Positions 21,256-29,969 of a stretch of 37,991 nt of DNA are shown in pieces. The notes under the pieces were generated by a model. That model did not search any database, had not been told where the DNA came from, and worked only from the letters and a program-made list of their open reading frames with translations. The stretch is taken from assembly GCA_002311635.1 (NCBI GenBank), contig DBZJ01000240.1, positions 3,495 to 41,485 of the forward strand, read 5' to 3'. Position numbers and translations under genes: made by a program. Position 1 is the first letter of the stretch. Every line of letters begins with the position of its first letter. Source of the DNA: Syntrophaceae bacterium UBA1163. GTDB lineage: Bacteria > Desulfobacterota > BSN033 > UBA1163.

Positions 21256-23403
21256 TTATCCTGCTTCCACTGCCATTCCCTCATTCTTTTGTGCAAAGAA
21301 GGCTTGGTTCCGATACCGGTCCCGGAGTTCTCCAAGCTTCCCTTTATTCCAGCTGGAAAGCTTCGTGAAATAACCAGTAATCCGCGTAATGCCTTCCACG
21401 TCCTCAGCACCGCAGTAAGCACAAGATGAACGAAGGCCCCGGCTCGTCCGGTGGCAGCGATTGCAGGCGGTAAACTCGGGAGAAAAAGCAATCTGGTCAT
21501 TTTGGGTCAATTGAAAAGTCTTAACCACAAAATTGGCCAGCGATGACTTCGAAGGTCTTGCCTCGCCCAGCCAGATATGAGTCAGTGCACCAGCCTCAAT
21601 CAAGGGATGAAAAAGACCTTCTTGCCTGACACGCTCGATCGGGTTCAGCACGGCAGAATTGTTCAAATAGGTCGAATTCGTGTAATAGACCTCTCCTTTT
21701 GAGATATCGCCTTTCACAATATGTCCTGATTTGGGAGAGTGAAATTTGAGGTCTAATTTGGCAAATCGGTAGGCTGTGGATTCTGCGGGAGTCTGTTCCA
21801 GGACAAAACGCATCCCATAGCGCTGGCTGAACCTATCCACCAATAATTTCATGTGGGCAATCACCTTGAGGCCGAATTTAAAGGCCTGCTTGGATTGGTG
21901 CATCTCCTGCCCGGTATGAATTTGGACGAGCTCATTAAGCCCCACCATACCCACCAGAAAGCTGGCACGGCCCATCCTCAAATAGGGAGATCCATCCCGC
22001 TCCATGGCCAACAACGCCAGCGGTCCCTTTTCCCCTAAGGAGAGAAGTTTTTCAATAAAAAGTTTTTTCTCCAGATGGGCCTTCACCGCCATCTCAATGA
22101 ACTCAGCGGTTTTAGAGAAGAGCTTAGCGTCATCCCCTTTCGCCAGGTAAGCGATTCTTGGAAGATTGAGCGTCACGTTCTGGAGGGCACAGTATCGCAT
22201 CTTCCATGGGTGCTTGGCATCTTCAAGGTCTGTCTGGTCCAATTTAAAGCTGAGACGACAGCATTCTGAGATCTTGGCCGTCTCCCCACGGTCGAAGACG
22301 AAATAGGTATTCCCCTTTTCAGAAGCGACATCACAGATGTGGTAAAGAAAATCCGTATGACCGGGGGTTTGAAAGAATTTCTCTGTAATGTGAACCAGCG
22401 GTTTCGGGAAGAAGAAGGGTCTCCCCGATCCATCTCCTTCTTGATAGACGTCGAAGAGCGCCTTCGCAAAACGTTGGGACTCTTCCAGGTAATCGCTGTA
22501 AGTCTTTCCTGTGAATTCCCCGCCCGGTCCGATGGCCGGGACATTTTCAAAATGTTTGGGGATCTCCCAATAAAGATTCAGGTCCGTGAAGATGGCCTGC
22601 CCGCCCCTGGCCACGGCTTGTTGGGAAAACTCGAAGATCATCATCTGTGCCAGTTGTTCCATCTCTTGGTCCGACATCCCGACCAGATAGGGTGCGAAAA
22701 AGAGATTGATAGAATCCCAACCAATCGCGCCAGCAAAATGACTTTGAAGGGCTGCTGCGAATTTCACCATGTGAGCGAGCAACACTTCCGGATGCTTGGC
22801 AGGCTTTGCCATGGCGATCGAGTTGGGAAGGCTCAGGCCGAAGCGCTTGATGTATTCGAGGGATTGGCCGCTGCAATAGGGCCGGTCGATAAATCCCAGA
22901 TCGTGGAGATGAATATCCCCGCGCATGTGGGCATCGGCAATTTCCTGCGAGAAAACAGTGAGCAGGGCGTATTCCTTCTTGATCCTCTCGGCTAAGGTGA
23001 GGTTGGTGGCTTCTGGCCCGTGAGGGACATTGGCGTTTTCTTTATTGGGATGGAGGATAAGCTGATCGACGTCGTAGAGAGGCATTCCCAAGCGGGTATG
23101 CATCTTACGGGCCTGCTCGAGTCCTCTTTCGACCAGTTTGGTGTCCACGAGCTCACGGATGAGAGGGGAAGTGATCATCTTGATCTTGGAGGTGGCGATC
23201 AAGTCCTCCACTTCCCGGGCGACCTCCTTCGCCGTATCGAAATCCACGTAGGTCTCGCGCATGAGGGCGTCGACAATCCTCTGCCGATCCCAGCCCAACA
23301 TCGCTTCGTCCGAGGTGCGGACGAAGAGGGCCATATCCGTCGTTTCAATCTCGTGCTTGAACAATTCCTGCTGGTTCCCTTTCATCTCGATGACGCTTGC
23401 CAT
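21256..23403 (-). CDS. nrdD: Anaerobic (class III) ribonucleoside-triphosphate reductase
   Basis: This 715-residue oxygen-sensitive enzyme reduces NTPs to dNTPs with a glycyl radical. The N-terminal region (about 1-100) looks like an ATP-cone or related allosteric domain. The catalytic barrel includes IADAHMRGDIHLHDLGFIDR and an adjacent-cysteine motif ISECCRLSF. The C-terminal zinc ribbon is CNRC...CAYC, followed by the glycyl-radical loop RITGYFT near the end. It is the first gene of nrdD-redoxin-nrdG. A GAGG ribosome-binding site and two tandem NrdR boxes lie upstream. Length and motifs are intact. Confidence 0.96.
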   Translation of the reverse strand: MASVIEMKGNQQELFKHEIETTDMALFVRTSDEAMLGWDRQRIVDALMRETYVDFDTAKEVAREVEDLIATSKIKMITSPLIRELVDTKLVERGLEQARKMHTRLGMPLYDVDQLILHPNKENANVPHGPEATNLTLAERIKKEYALLTVFSQEIADAHMRGDIHLHDLGFIDRPYCSGQSLEYIKRFGLSLPNSIAMAKPAKHPEVLLAHMVKFAAALQSHFAGAIGWDSINLFFAPYLVGMSDQEMEQLAQMMIFEFSQQAVARGGQAIFTDLNLYWEIPKHFENVPAIGPGGEFTGKTYSDYLEESQRFAKALFDVYQEGDGSGRPFFFPKPLVHITEKFFQTPGHTDFLYHICDVASEKGNTYFVFDRGETAKISECCRLSFKLDQTDLEDAKHPWKMRYCALQNVTLNLPRIAYLAKGDDAKLFSKTAEFIEMAVKAHLEKKLFIEKLLSLGEKGPLALLAMERDGSPYLRMGRASFLVGMVGLNELVQIHTGQEMHQSKQAFKFGLKVIAHMKLLVDRFSQRYGMRFVLEQTPAESTAYRFAKLDLKFHSPKSGHIVKGDISKGEVYYTNSTYLNNSAVLNPIERVRQEGLFHPLIEAGALTHIWLGEARPSKSSLANFVVKTFQLTQNDQIAFSPEFTACNRCHRTSRGLRSSCAYCGAEDVEGITRITGYFTKLSSWNKGKLGELRDRYRNQAFFAQKNEGMAVEAG

Positions 23404-23452
23404 TGATCCTCACCTCTTAGCTTAGGGTAGACGGTTAGAAAGATGTTCAGAA

Positions 23453-23499
23453 GGGCTATATTTAGTGTGCTTTAAAATCTTTACTACAATATATTGTTA
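23453..23499 (-). promoter_or_regulatory. Tandem NrdR boxes upstream of nrdD
   Basis: The distal box ACAATATATTGT (23486-23497) is a perfect 12-bp palindrome and matches the inner core of the NrdR consensus acaCwATATaTwGtgt. The proximal box, read on the minus strand as ACACTAAATATAGC (within 23453-23468), matches most of the same consensus. Their centres are 31 bp apart, the three-helical-turn spacing known for NrdR box pairs. They overlap the predicted promoter, as expected for repression by NrdR when dNTP/ATP levels are adequate. nrdR itself is not in the window. Confidence 0.75.
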
Positions 23500-23507
23500 T
23501 TTGTCAA
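23478..23507 (-). promoter_or_regulatory. Predicted nrdD promoter
   Basis: On the minus strand, TTGACA (23507-23502) is followed after 18 bp by TAAAGA (23483-23478). The -35 is perfect and the -10 is weak. The distal NrdR box lies inside the spacer. Confidence 0.45.
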
Positions 23508-23572
23508 GAGAAAAACTTAATTTCTGGAAAAAATTTTTGAATGAAGTTTTTCAACTATTTAACCCCGGACGG

Positions 23573-26500
23573 TTAGTTATTTTTCCCATTGTTATTGGAT
23601 GAGGGGGCCTTTTGGAATGGCCTCAGGGGTGTCAGCAGCAAGCGCTTGATGACTCCCCAGGAGGGTTCCTCGATGCTTTTGAGTGGAATGGCCTCAATCT
23701 TTGGGTTATCCAAACTTCCCTTCACCTCGTAGAAATAGGAGATGAAACCCTTGTCCCTGCCAGTGAGAATGTAGCCTGCGATGGGAACACTGCTTAATAT
23801 CGTATCAATCGTCACCAGAGGATGAACCCCGATCCTCGCGTCGATGGAGTTCTTCCCCAGGTCGATCTTCCCGAGAAGAGTGATTCTCATGGCATCGCTG
23901 TCCACGAGAAAATCGTCTGTCGTGGCCACCCCGTCCTTCACATGAAAGTTCGCCAGGATCTGATGAAAAGGGAGTCCTTTCGTTGCCAAATCCGGGAGCC
24001 TTCCTTTGAGCAACTGCGAAACGTTCAGGATAGAGAAAATTTTGGAGAGGATGTTAAACTTTTCAATGACACCGTTCTCGATCTCAAACCGCAGCCCCCC
24101 GTTGAGGGATTCCTTCATTTTTTGGAAATCCTCCCCTTCGCCTCTCAACTCCACCTTATCGATGTGAACCCTTCCGGTGACGATGACCCTTTCCTCTTCC
24201 CCTTTCTGGAAAAGGGTTCGAATGAAAGCCTTGGCTTCCATATTGGAGAAACGAGGCTTGATTTCAAAGCTTATTCCCTTTTCCGCCGGTTTTATCCATC
24301 CCTCACCCCAGAAATCCCCTTCATCCGATTTGAATTGGACAGGACGGATAAACAATACCCCACCGACCGTCTTGATCTCTCCCTCCAGGTCTTGAAAATG
24401 AAGGCTGCGATATTTTCCTTTATTGACCTGTATCTTGCCATCGATCGACCAGTCGGAAAGCCAGTCCCTCATCTTGTCAAAAGAGATTGGGGAGGTTCCC
24501 TCTTTTTTCGGAAAGAGCGGGTCGAGGTCCAGTTCCGGAGAGGAGATCTGAAATGAAAACCGTCTGCCCTCCGCCAGGCCTGAGCCTTTTCCGACGTTCT
24601 GGGAAGAAATGGGGGAGGAAGACGAACCCCGGAAGAGGGTTCCGGAAAGGGTGAGGGGAGAATCTCCTAACCTTCCCTTTAACTGATCGAATCGAATCTG
24701 CTCGGGGGTTATAGAAAAGAATCCCTCAATACGGGAGAGAGAAACGGGAATATCACGATGTTGAACGTTTACCCCCTTCAATCGGATCTCACCTTCCCTT
24801 AAGGCGCTGATCCATTTTTCGATCTTTCCTATCCATTTCAGACGAACCTCTGCCCCTCCGTTGAGCTCTTGGATCCCATCCATCTGGGACCGAATCTGAT
24901 CTGGGAAAAAAGGTGACTTGATGAGCGAGTACAATTGTTTCAGGTCAATCGAACCCTGGGTGGAGAGATTCACGCTTCCTTCTCTGATAGATCCGTCCAA
25001 CGTCAGAGAAGAACTACCCGACTGGACCTTCGTCTTTGAAAAACCCATCCCGAGGTTGGAAAAGGAAACCCTTCCCTCCGTAAGAACAATAGGGATAGAA
25101 TTTCCCTTTTGCAGGAATGAAGCTTCTCTTGGGGAAAACTCCCCCTCGTAAGAGAAGCGGGAAATTCCTGGGAGGGTCTTCCCCTTGAACAAGATTTGGC
25201 TTGTTCCCGAAAGCGCTTCGAAGTTTTTTGTTTTCGATTGGACTTCTTCGGGAAATAGGGGGGATTGAAGGAGGGCGAAAAGATTTTTGACCTCGACTCT
25301 TCCCTTGGCCATGATCTCGAGGGGTTGATCTTTCTCTCCGTGTTTCCAAAGGCCGGTCATCGTCATAGAGGAATTACCAAATTCCACCTGCGCGTCAGAC
25401 CATTGGAGATCGGAGCTGGAGAGTTCTATTCGTCCGTCTTCAATTCGGATTGGAAATGGAATATGTGGATGGGTGAACAGGGTTTTTGAAAGACGATAGG
25501 TTCCTTGTTGCTGAAAACGGAGGGGAGGCTTCAGGAGCCCCTTGGCAGAGAGAGAATATTCTGCCTTTCCTGAATAAATGTGCACGGATGAAAGGGTTCG
25601 GCTGAATTCTTCAGGAATCCCCTCAATCTTCGTGAAAGCGGGAAGATCCGTCAAATCGAATTTCCCCTGGCACCCGATTTGAAGCGTCGGGACATGAAGC
25701 AGCTCATAGAAAGTGCCGTTGACTTTCTCAAGGGTTGAATGGAGAATTTTCCCTTCCAGGCCATTTAAATGAAGATGACCCTTTTGAAAGAGGAGGCGGC
25801 CTATGAGGTTTTCAAGAGGCGGAAAGTCCCAGGGAAGTTTCAACTGGGCCCCGTCGAGTTTTGCCTCAACGGAGAGGACATGGGCATTCACAAGCTCGTC
25901 GCAGTGATCGATCTCCGGCATCTTCCCCGAAAGCTTGACGGAGACGGCTTGAAAAGAGCCCTTTCCTTCCGACCGGAAAAGGCGATCCGAGACGTCTGGG
26001 GTGATGATCCGGAAGGGGATGAATTTTTTCCCCTCCGCGATATCGAAGGGGCTGCTGGATGCTTCGGCTTCCATTCCCATCTCTTTCGACCCGATATCAT
26101 AAATCCTTCCCTTGGCCTTGATCCATATCTCCGGCAATTCGATGAAGAACCGCGGAATCTTGAAATCTTTTGCATCATATTCAGCTTCGAAATTGAGATT
26201 CAGCCATTTCGGCTTCAGAATGAAAGAGAACACTTGAGGATAATCGAAAAGGACATCTCTCATCGTAATTTTTGCCGAAGTTTTGAACGGTCCTCGGAAG
26301 TTTCCTCGATAATCGGCATTTAGGTCGAGGATTCCCGAGATCATTTTCATGGGTAGCATTGTTTTGAGATAAGGCCAGAAATGAAGCGTTTCAATCCCCT
26401 TCAGCTTCACCTCCGCCTCCACCCCCGCTTTTGAAAAGTCCATATCTTCCGGAATATCTCGAACTGTTCCGATGATGGAAAACTGGCCATCTTTTTTGGA

Positions 26501-27118
26501 ATGAAGGATGTTCCCGCTGATTCTAAACGGGAGGGCTTTGTGGTAGGAGACCCTTGAGAGTCTAAAATTGAAAGAGCGTATCTCTGTTTTCAAAGGGGAA
26601 TTGTTCAAGCTCCCATCTGAGAAAAAAATCTCTCCATCCCTGATGGCGAAGGAACAACCGAAGAGGGACGGGAGGGCCTTCCGGATCTTCTCTTTTGTTT
26701 CCTCCCGGTTTGCACCGGCCATCGCACTGCCAGAGAAGATATTGAATTGGCCGTTTTTATCCCGGATGACATGGAGCGTGGGCCGATCCAAGACAATTCG
26801 TTTCCATTCGATTTTTCTCTTGAGAAGAGGCAGAAGCTTAACCCTTAGAATCAGTCTCTCGGACCGAAGGAGGTCGAAGGTCAGGGAGCGATCCCTGACC
26901 CGCAGGTCTTCAAACGCCATTCCCACGCCGCCCCATAAATCTATCTTTGCCTTCCCAATGGAGACTTCTCTGTCCAGGGCGCTCGTTAAGGACTTCTGAA
27001 GGATGGTCCCGTAGATATTAGGGTCGAGGAGATAGTGGACGGATAACACCGCGAGGGTTCCGAGGGCTACGATCGGAATCAATATCCAGAGAAGGGTCCA
27101 TTTTTTTCGACGGCTCAT
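23573..27118 (-). CDS. AsmA-family / TamB-YhdP-like inner-membrane-anchored protein
   Basis: This 1181-residue protein has one N-terminal transmembrane segment (about residues 7-27, LLWILIPIVALGTLAVLSVH) and a very long periplasmic region. It starts with an AsmA-type domain (LTSALDREVSIGKAKIDLW), continues with repeating beta-rich units such as LTLSGTLFRGSS and LTLDGSIREGS, and ends with an AsmA_2-like C-terminal region (KIDLGKNSIDARIGVHPLVT, then IAGYILTGRD). Related proteins form hydrophobic grooves that carry phospholipids between the inner and outer membranes. The family assignment is confident; the exact subfamily is not. It is preceded by a repeat-rich gap and followed by the nrdD promoter region. 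Confidence 0.85.
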   Translation of the reverse strand: MSRRKKWTLLWILIPIVALGTLAVLSVHYLLDPNIYGTILQKSLTSALDREVSIGKAKIDLWGGVGMAFEDLRVRDRSLTFDLLRSERLILRVKLLPLLKRKIEWKRIVLDRPTLHVIRDKNGQFNIFSGSAMAGANREETKEKIRKALPSLFGCSFAIRDGEIFFSDGSLNNSPLKTEIRSFNFRLSRVSYHKALPFRISGNILHSKKDGQFSIIGTVRDIPEDMDFSKAGVEAEVKLKGIETLHFWPYLKTMLPMKMISGILDLNADYRGNFRGPFKTSAKITMRDVLFDYPQVFSFILKPKWLNLNFEAEYDAKDFKIPRFFIELPEIWIKAKGRIYDIGSKEMGMEAEASSSPFDIAEGKKFIPFRIITPDVSDRLFRSEGKGSFQAVSVKLSGKMPEIDHCDELVNAHVLSVEAKLDGAQLKLPWDFPPLENLIGRLLFQKGHLHLNGLEGKILHSTLEKVNGTFYELLHVPTLQIGCQGKFDLTDLPAFTKIEGIPEEFSRTLSSVHIYSGKAEYSLSAKGLLKPPLRFQQQGTYRLSKTLFTHPHIPFPIRIEDGRIELSSSDLQWSDAQVEFGNSSMTMTGLWKHGEKDQPLEIMAKGRVEVKNLFALLQSPLFPEEVQSKTKNFEALSGTSQILFKGKTLPGISRFSYEGEFSPREASFLQKGNSIPIVLTEGRVSFSNLGMGFSKTKVQSGSSSLTLDGSIREGSVNLSTQGSIDLKQLYSLIKSPFFPDQIRSQMDGIQELNGGAEVRLKWIGKIEKWISALREGEIRLKGVNVQHRDIPVSLSRIEGFFSITPEQIRFDQLKGRLGDSPLTLSGTLFRGSSSSPISSQNVGKGSGLAEGRRFSFQISSPELDLDPLFPKKEGTSPISFDKMRDWLSDWSIDGKIQVNKGKYRSLHFQDLEGEIKTVGGVLFIRPVQFKSDEGDFWGEGWIKPAEKGISFEIKPRFSNMEAKAFIRTLFQKGEEERVIVTGRVHIDKVELRGEGEDFQKMKESLNGGLRFEIENGVIEKFNILSKIFSILNVSQLLKGRLPDLATKGLPFHQILANFHVKDGVATTDDFLVDSDAMRITLLGKIDLGKNSIDARIGVHPLVTIDTILSSVPIAGYILTGRDKGFISYFYEVKGSLDNPKIEAIPLKSIEEPSWGVIKRLLLTPLRPFQKAPSSNNNGKNN

Positions 27119-27141
27119 TTTTTTCTCTTATAGGGCTCAAC

Positions 27142-27238
27142 GGATTCAAGGGGTCGAGGGTTCAAGTGTTTAGGATTTCTTGTACCGAAGTTTTTATTGT
27201 TTCACTAGACCCCTTGGCTCCTAGAACCCTTGAACCCT
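27142..27238. repeat. GGGGTC/GGGTTCAAG inverted repeat between comF and the AsmA-like gene
   Basis: GGATTCAAGGGGTC...GGGTTCAAGTG on the left is complementary to CACTAGACCCCTTGG...AACCCTTGAACCC on the right. This dispersed inverted repeat of about 97 bp fills the 27119-27244 gap. No T-run follows it, so it is not an obvious terminator. Confidence 0.6.
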
Positions 27239-27244
27239 TCCAAA

Positions 27245-27970
27245 TTACGAACTTCTGAGAGCATGGGCCAGCGTGAGGACATCTACTCTTTCTGCGCCCC
27301 CTCCCAGCAACACCTTCGAGCATTCGTTGACCGTAGCTCCAGTGGTGTAAACGTCATCGACTAAGAGAACCGACGTTCCCCGCAGTTCTTCTTTGTCGGC
27401 AACATAGAAAGTCCCCCTCACCCCCTTTTCCCTTTCCACACCGCCGAGATTCACTTGGGGAATGGTGGGTTTCCTTTTTTGAAGGATCTTTTTACGGTAA
27501 GGAATTCCTGTCCGGTGGCTTAAGTCCTTCACAAGGAGGAGGGCTTGATTGAATCCTCTTTCCCTCAATCGCAGGGGGTGCAGCGGGACAGGGATCAGAA
27601 GGTCCAGAGAGCCCGGCTTCCAATAACGGTTCAACCCCTCCGCTATCCATTCCGCGAAAAAAGAGGTGAGGTAAGTCTTTCCCTCATATTTCCAACGGTG
27701 GATGGCTTCCTGAAGAGAGCCTTCGAAGGCACCCAAAGCCCTGGCCATTGTAAAATATCTCGTATGGGTCACACAAGCACCGCAGGGATGGGTCTTGACC
27801 TCTTGAGAGATAAAAGGAATTCCACAAATTGAACAGAAGGGAGGTTCGATCCAGCGGATCTGGGAGAGACAATTCGAGCAGAACCCTTGTTCACCTTCTT
27901 CTGAAAATTTTTCGCAACAGGGGCATTGCGGAGGGAGAAAGAACTGGAAGAGGGTTGATTGAAGTCCCAT
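27245..27970 (-). CDS. ComF-family phosphoribosyltransferase-like protein
   Basis: This 241-residue protein has N-terminal zinc-ribbon cysteines (CPCC, CSNC, CSIC, CGAC) followed by a type I PRTase fold with the PRPP-binding loop VLLVDDVYTTGAT and RGFNQA. ComF proteins participate in natural transformation in competent species, but the family is present widely without that role. The longest open frame starts at 28036, but its first 22 residues come from an adjacent GC-rich repeat. The ATG at 27970 (MGLQSTLFQFFLPPQCPCC) gives the family-typical N-terminus, although its ribosome-binding site is weak. Confidence 0.88.
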   Translation of the reverse strand: MGLQSTLFQFFLPPQCPCCEKFSEEGEQGFCSNCLSQIRWIEPPFCSICGIPFISQEVKTHPCGACVTHTRYFTMARALGAFEGSLQEAIHRWKYEGKTYLTSFFAEWIAEGLNRYWKPGSLDLLIPVPLHPLRLRERGFNQALLLVKDLSHRTGIPYRKKILQKRKPTIPQVNLGGVEREKGVRGTFYVADKEELRGTSVLLVDDVYTTGATVNECSKVLLGGGAERVDVLTLAHALRSS

Positions 27971-27989
27971 GATTCGTACCCGTTTATAC

Positions 27990-28177
27990 CTGCCTGCACC
28001 TGCCCGCCGGCAGGAGGCCGCAGGCGGGATAGACATGGTGGCTGAATGGAATAAGGAAAATGACGATGAGCCCCGTTAGAAGTGATGGCCCGCCGTTCGG
28101 CAGTCCCGCCTACGGCGGGATTAGGTCCCAGAATAATTCCGGCGGGGTTTGATGCCCCGCTTGAATTTCTAACGGGG
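27990..28177. repeat. GC-rich repeat cluster and a 107-bp IR element
   Basis: At 27990-28030, CCTGCCCGCCGGCAGG and GGCCGCAGGCGGG form short GC-rich palindromes. At 28071-28177, a 107-bp unit is bounded by perfect inverted CCCCGTTAGAA (28071-28081)/TTCTAACGGGG (28167-28177) and contains internal hairpins (GTCCCGCC-tac-GGCGGGA and GGCGGGGtttgatGCCCCGC). It abuts the stop codon of the LapA-LapB gene and holds no gene. Confidence 0.65.
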
Positions 28178-28178
28178 T

Positions 28179-29522
28179 TCAGGAAAAAGGTGGAGAAGGC
28201 GAAGAGATTGCTTTCTCGGCTTCCTTGATCGTATACGTGCTCCACTGATGACATTGGGGGCAATAGGCAATCCACTTTTTCGATTCTCTCTCGCAGGTGC
28301 TGCAAAAAAAGGAGAGGTAGGACGTCCCGCTCAATTCGAACATCTTTTCAAATTCTTGAGCTGCTCGGCCGAAGTCTTTTTTGTGGAGGTAGATTTCCGC
28401 AAGAAGCCTGTGAAGGGCGGGGAAATCCTTCATCCTGAGACCAATTTCGTTGATCTCATCAAGAGCTTCATCCAGCATTTCCAGCCTCAAACAGAGCTTG
28501 GCATAGAAGAAAGCAAGCACCCAATTCTCGGGATCGTGTTCAAGGACCCTTTGGTAGATACGGAGGAGGGTGCTTGGATCTTCTCGACTAAGATAAAGCT
28601 CTTCCAAGCGAAGGACGAAGACGATGGATTTGAATCGGGTGAAACTCTTTCCCCAGACCTTCCCGGCAGAAGCCCATCTTCCTATGCGGAGGTAAAGATC
28701 GCCCAGCAGCACAAATCCTGGCTCGAAGGTCTTCCTTTCTCGAACGATCTCTTTCACTTCTTTTAGGGCATTCTCCAGATCCTGTTCCCCTCCGTGGCTC
28801 AAAAGATCTCTGGCACGCTCATATTTCAACCCCAAATAGAAAAGGGTCTCCTCCTCCTCGGCCTGTTTCCCCTTGGTAAATTTGAGAATCGATCTTTGGA
28901 CTCGGATCGCCTCCTCCCACCTTCGGCTATCCAGGTAGATCTGTCTCAGACTTTTTAATGCTTTGAGATTCGTCTCATCCAAGCCGATGGCCCGGTTCAG
29001 AATGCGGATGGCCTCGTCGAATCGCTTCATGCGTTGGTATACCGCTGCCTGACGGAGGAGGATGTCCATATTCCGCATGTCGATCAGCTCCGCCCTTCCC
29101 AACCAATGCAGGGCATCCTGATCATGGCCATCGTGAAGGGCGATCTCCGAAAGCCGGAGATAGAGATCGATTTGCATAGGATCTCTCTTGAGCACCTCGA
29201 TGAAGTGGGCTTTGGCCTTGGCCAGATCCCCCCGTAGAAAAACATCCATCCCCTTATTCAATTCCTCTTTGAGGGATTCCCCCTTCCTTTTTTCACGAGA
29301 TTTCAGATAGTCTTCAACGGCCCGTTTGGTGTCCCGAGCCAAGGTGCCGATGAAGACCAACATCGCACCCAATACAAATGAGGAGATCATGAGGATGGAG
29401 AGTTCCGTTTCAAACGTCTTGCTGAAAAAGTGGAACTCGACCCCGAGGGGATTCTCGAACGAAATCCAAAGAAAGAAGGCCAGCACGATAAAAAGGAAGC
29501 TCAATAAAAGTCTGACTGACAT
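28179..29522 (-). CDS. LapA-LapB fusion: DUF1049 membrane segment, TPR repeats and rubredoxin-like zinc ribbon
   Basis: This 447-residue protein combines two E. coli proteins in one chain. Residues 1-70 are LapA/DUF1049-like, with two transmembrane helices (about 4-20 and 42-62; pattern FENPLGVEFHFFS...). Residues ~90-395 are tetratricopeptide repeats, for example AKAHFIEVLKRDPMQIDLYL. The C-terminus has CSTCERESKKWIAYCPQC, the metal-binding ribbon that in LapB binds the TPRs and is needed for LpxC turnover. It may adjust LPS synthesis by FtsH/LpxC control, which is family knowledge; neither ftsH nor lpxC is in the window. It follows the DksA-like gene by 3 bp. Confidence 0.82.
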   Translation of the reverse strand: MSVRLLLSFLFIVLAFFLWISFENPLGVEFHFFSKTFETELSILMISSFVLGAMLVFIGTLARDTKRAVEDYLKSREKRKGESLKEELNKGMDVFLRGDLAKAKAHFIEVLKRDPMQIDLYLRLSEIALHDGHDQDALHWLGRAELIDMRNMDILLRQAAVYQRMKRFDEAIRILNRAIGLDETNLKALKSLRQIYLDSRRWEEAIRVQRSILKFTKGKQAEEEETLFYLGLKYERARDLLSHGGEQDLENALKEVKEIVRERKTFEPGFVLLGDLYLRIGRWASAGKVWGKSFTRFKSIVFVLRLEELYLSREDPSTLLRIYQRVLEHDPENWVLAFFYAKLCLRLEMLDEALDEINEIGLRMKDFPALHRLLAEIYLHKKDFGRAAQEFEKMFELSGTSYLSFFCSTCERESKKWIAYCPQCHQWSTYTIKEAEKAISSPSPPFS

Positions 29523-29525
29523 CGC

Positions 29526-29969
29526 CTATGACTTTCCTTTTTCCAGTTTGGTTAAGCATGGAACGCAATATTTCGCCACCGGTCGAACCTCAAGTCTTTT
29601 CAAACTGATAGGACCTCCGCATTCCTCGCAGATCCCGTAAGTCCCGTTCTCAATACGATCCAGCGATTCATCCACCTCTTTCAGCCTCAATCGCTCGTTC
29701 TCATTCAGGCTGAGTAGGACTTGTTTGTTATAAATATTGGCCGCCTCATCCCCGATGTCCTGAATACCATCTTGCCCCATTTCCTTTGAGGATTCAACAA
29801 TCTGTTTGACCTCCCCGACGATCTGCTCCCGCTCCTTGAGAAGAATTTTTTTGAACCTCGCGATCGTCCTCTTGTCGACCTTCTCCAGTCCCTTGTTCTG
29901 CTCGACTCGGGCTTTCACCGGGGGCTTGGCTTTGGATTTCACTTTGGATTTTACCTTTCCTTTAGCCAA
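29526..29969 (-). CDS. DksA/TraR-family C4 zinc-finger protein
   Basis: This 147-residue protein has a Lys/Pro-rich N-terminal extension (about 1-35), a coiled coil (IARFKKILLKEREQIVGEVK) and the C-terminal zinc finger CEECGG...CVPC (C4 type). DksA-like proteins enter the RNA-polymerase secondary channel and work with ppGpp. The coiled-coil tip here carries acidic residues (QDGIQDIGDEA), consistent with activity, although the canonical DxxDxA tip is only partly recognisable. It starts at a TTG (29969), preceded by AAGGAGG, and overlaps the rsfS stop by 8 bp. Confidence 0.88.
   Translation of the reverse strand: MAKGKVKSKVKSKAKPPVKARVEQNKGLEKVDKRTIARFKKILLKEREQIVGEVKQIVESSKEMGQDGIQDIGDEAANIYNKQVLLSLNENERLRLKEVDESLDRIENGTYGICEECGGPISLKRLEVRPVAKYCVPCLTKLEKGKS

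Noticed and set aside
27142..27238. GGGTTCAAG looked like a tRNA T-arm
   Set aside because: No acceptor stem, D-arm or anticodon arm can be formed; the sequence is an inverted repeat.
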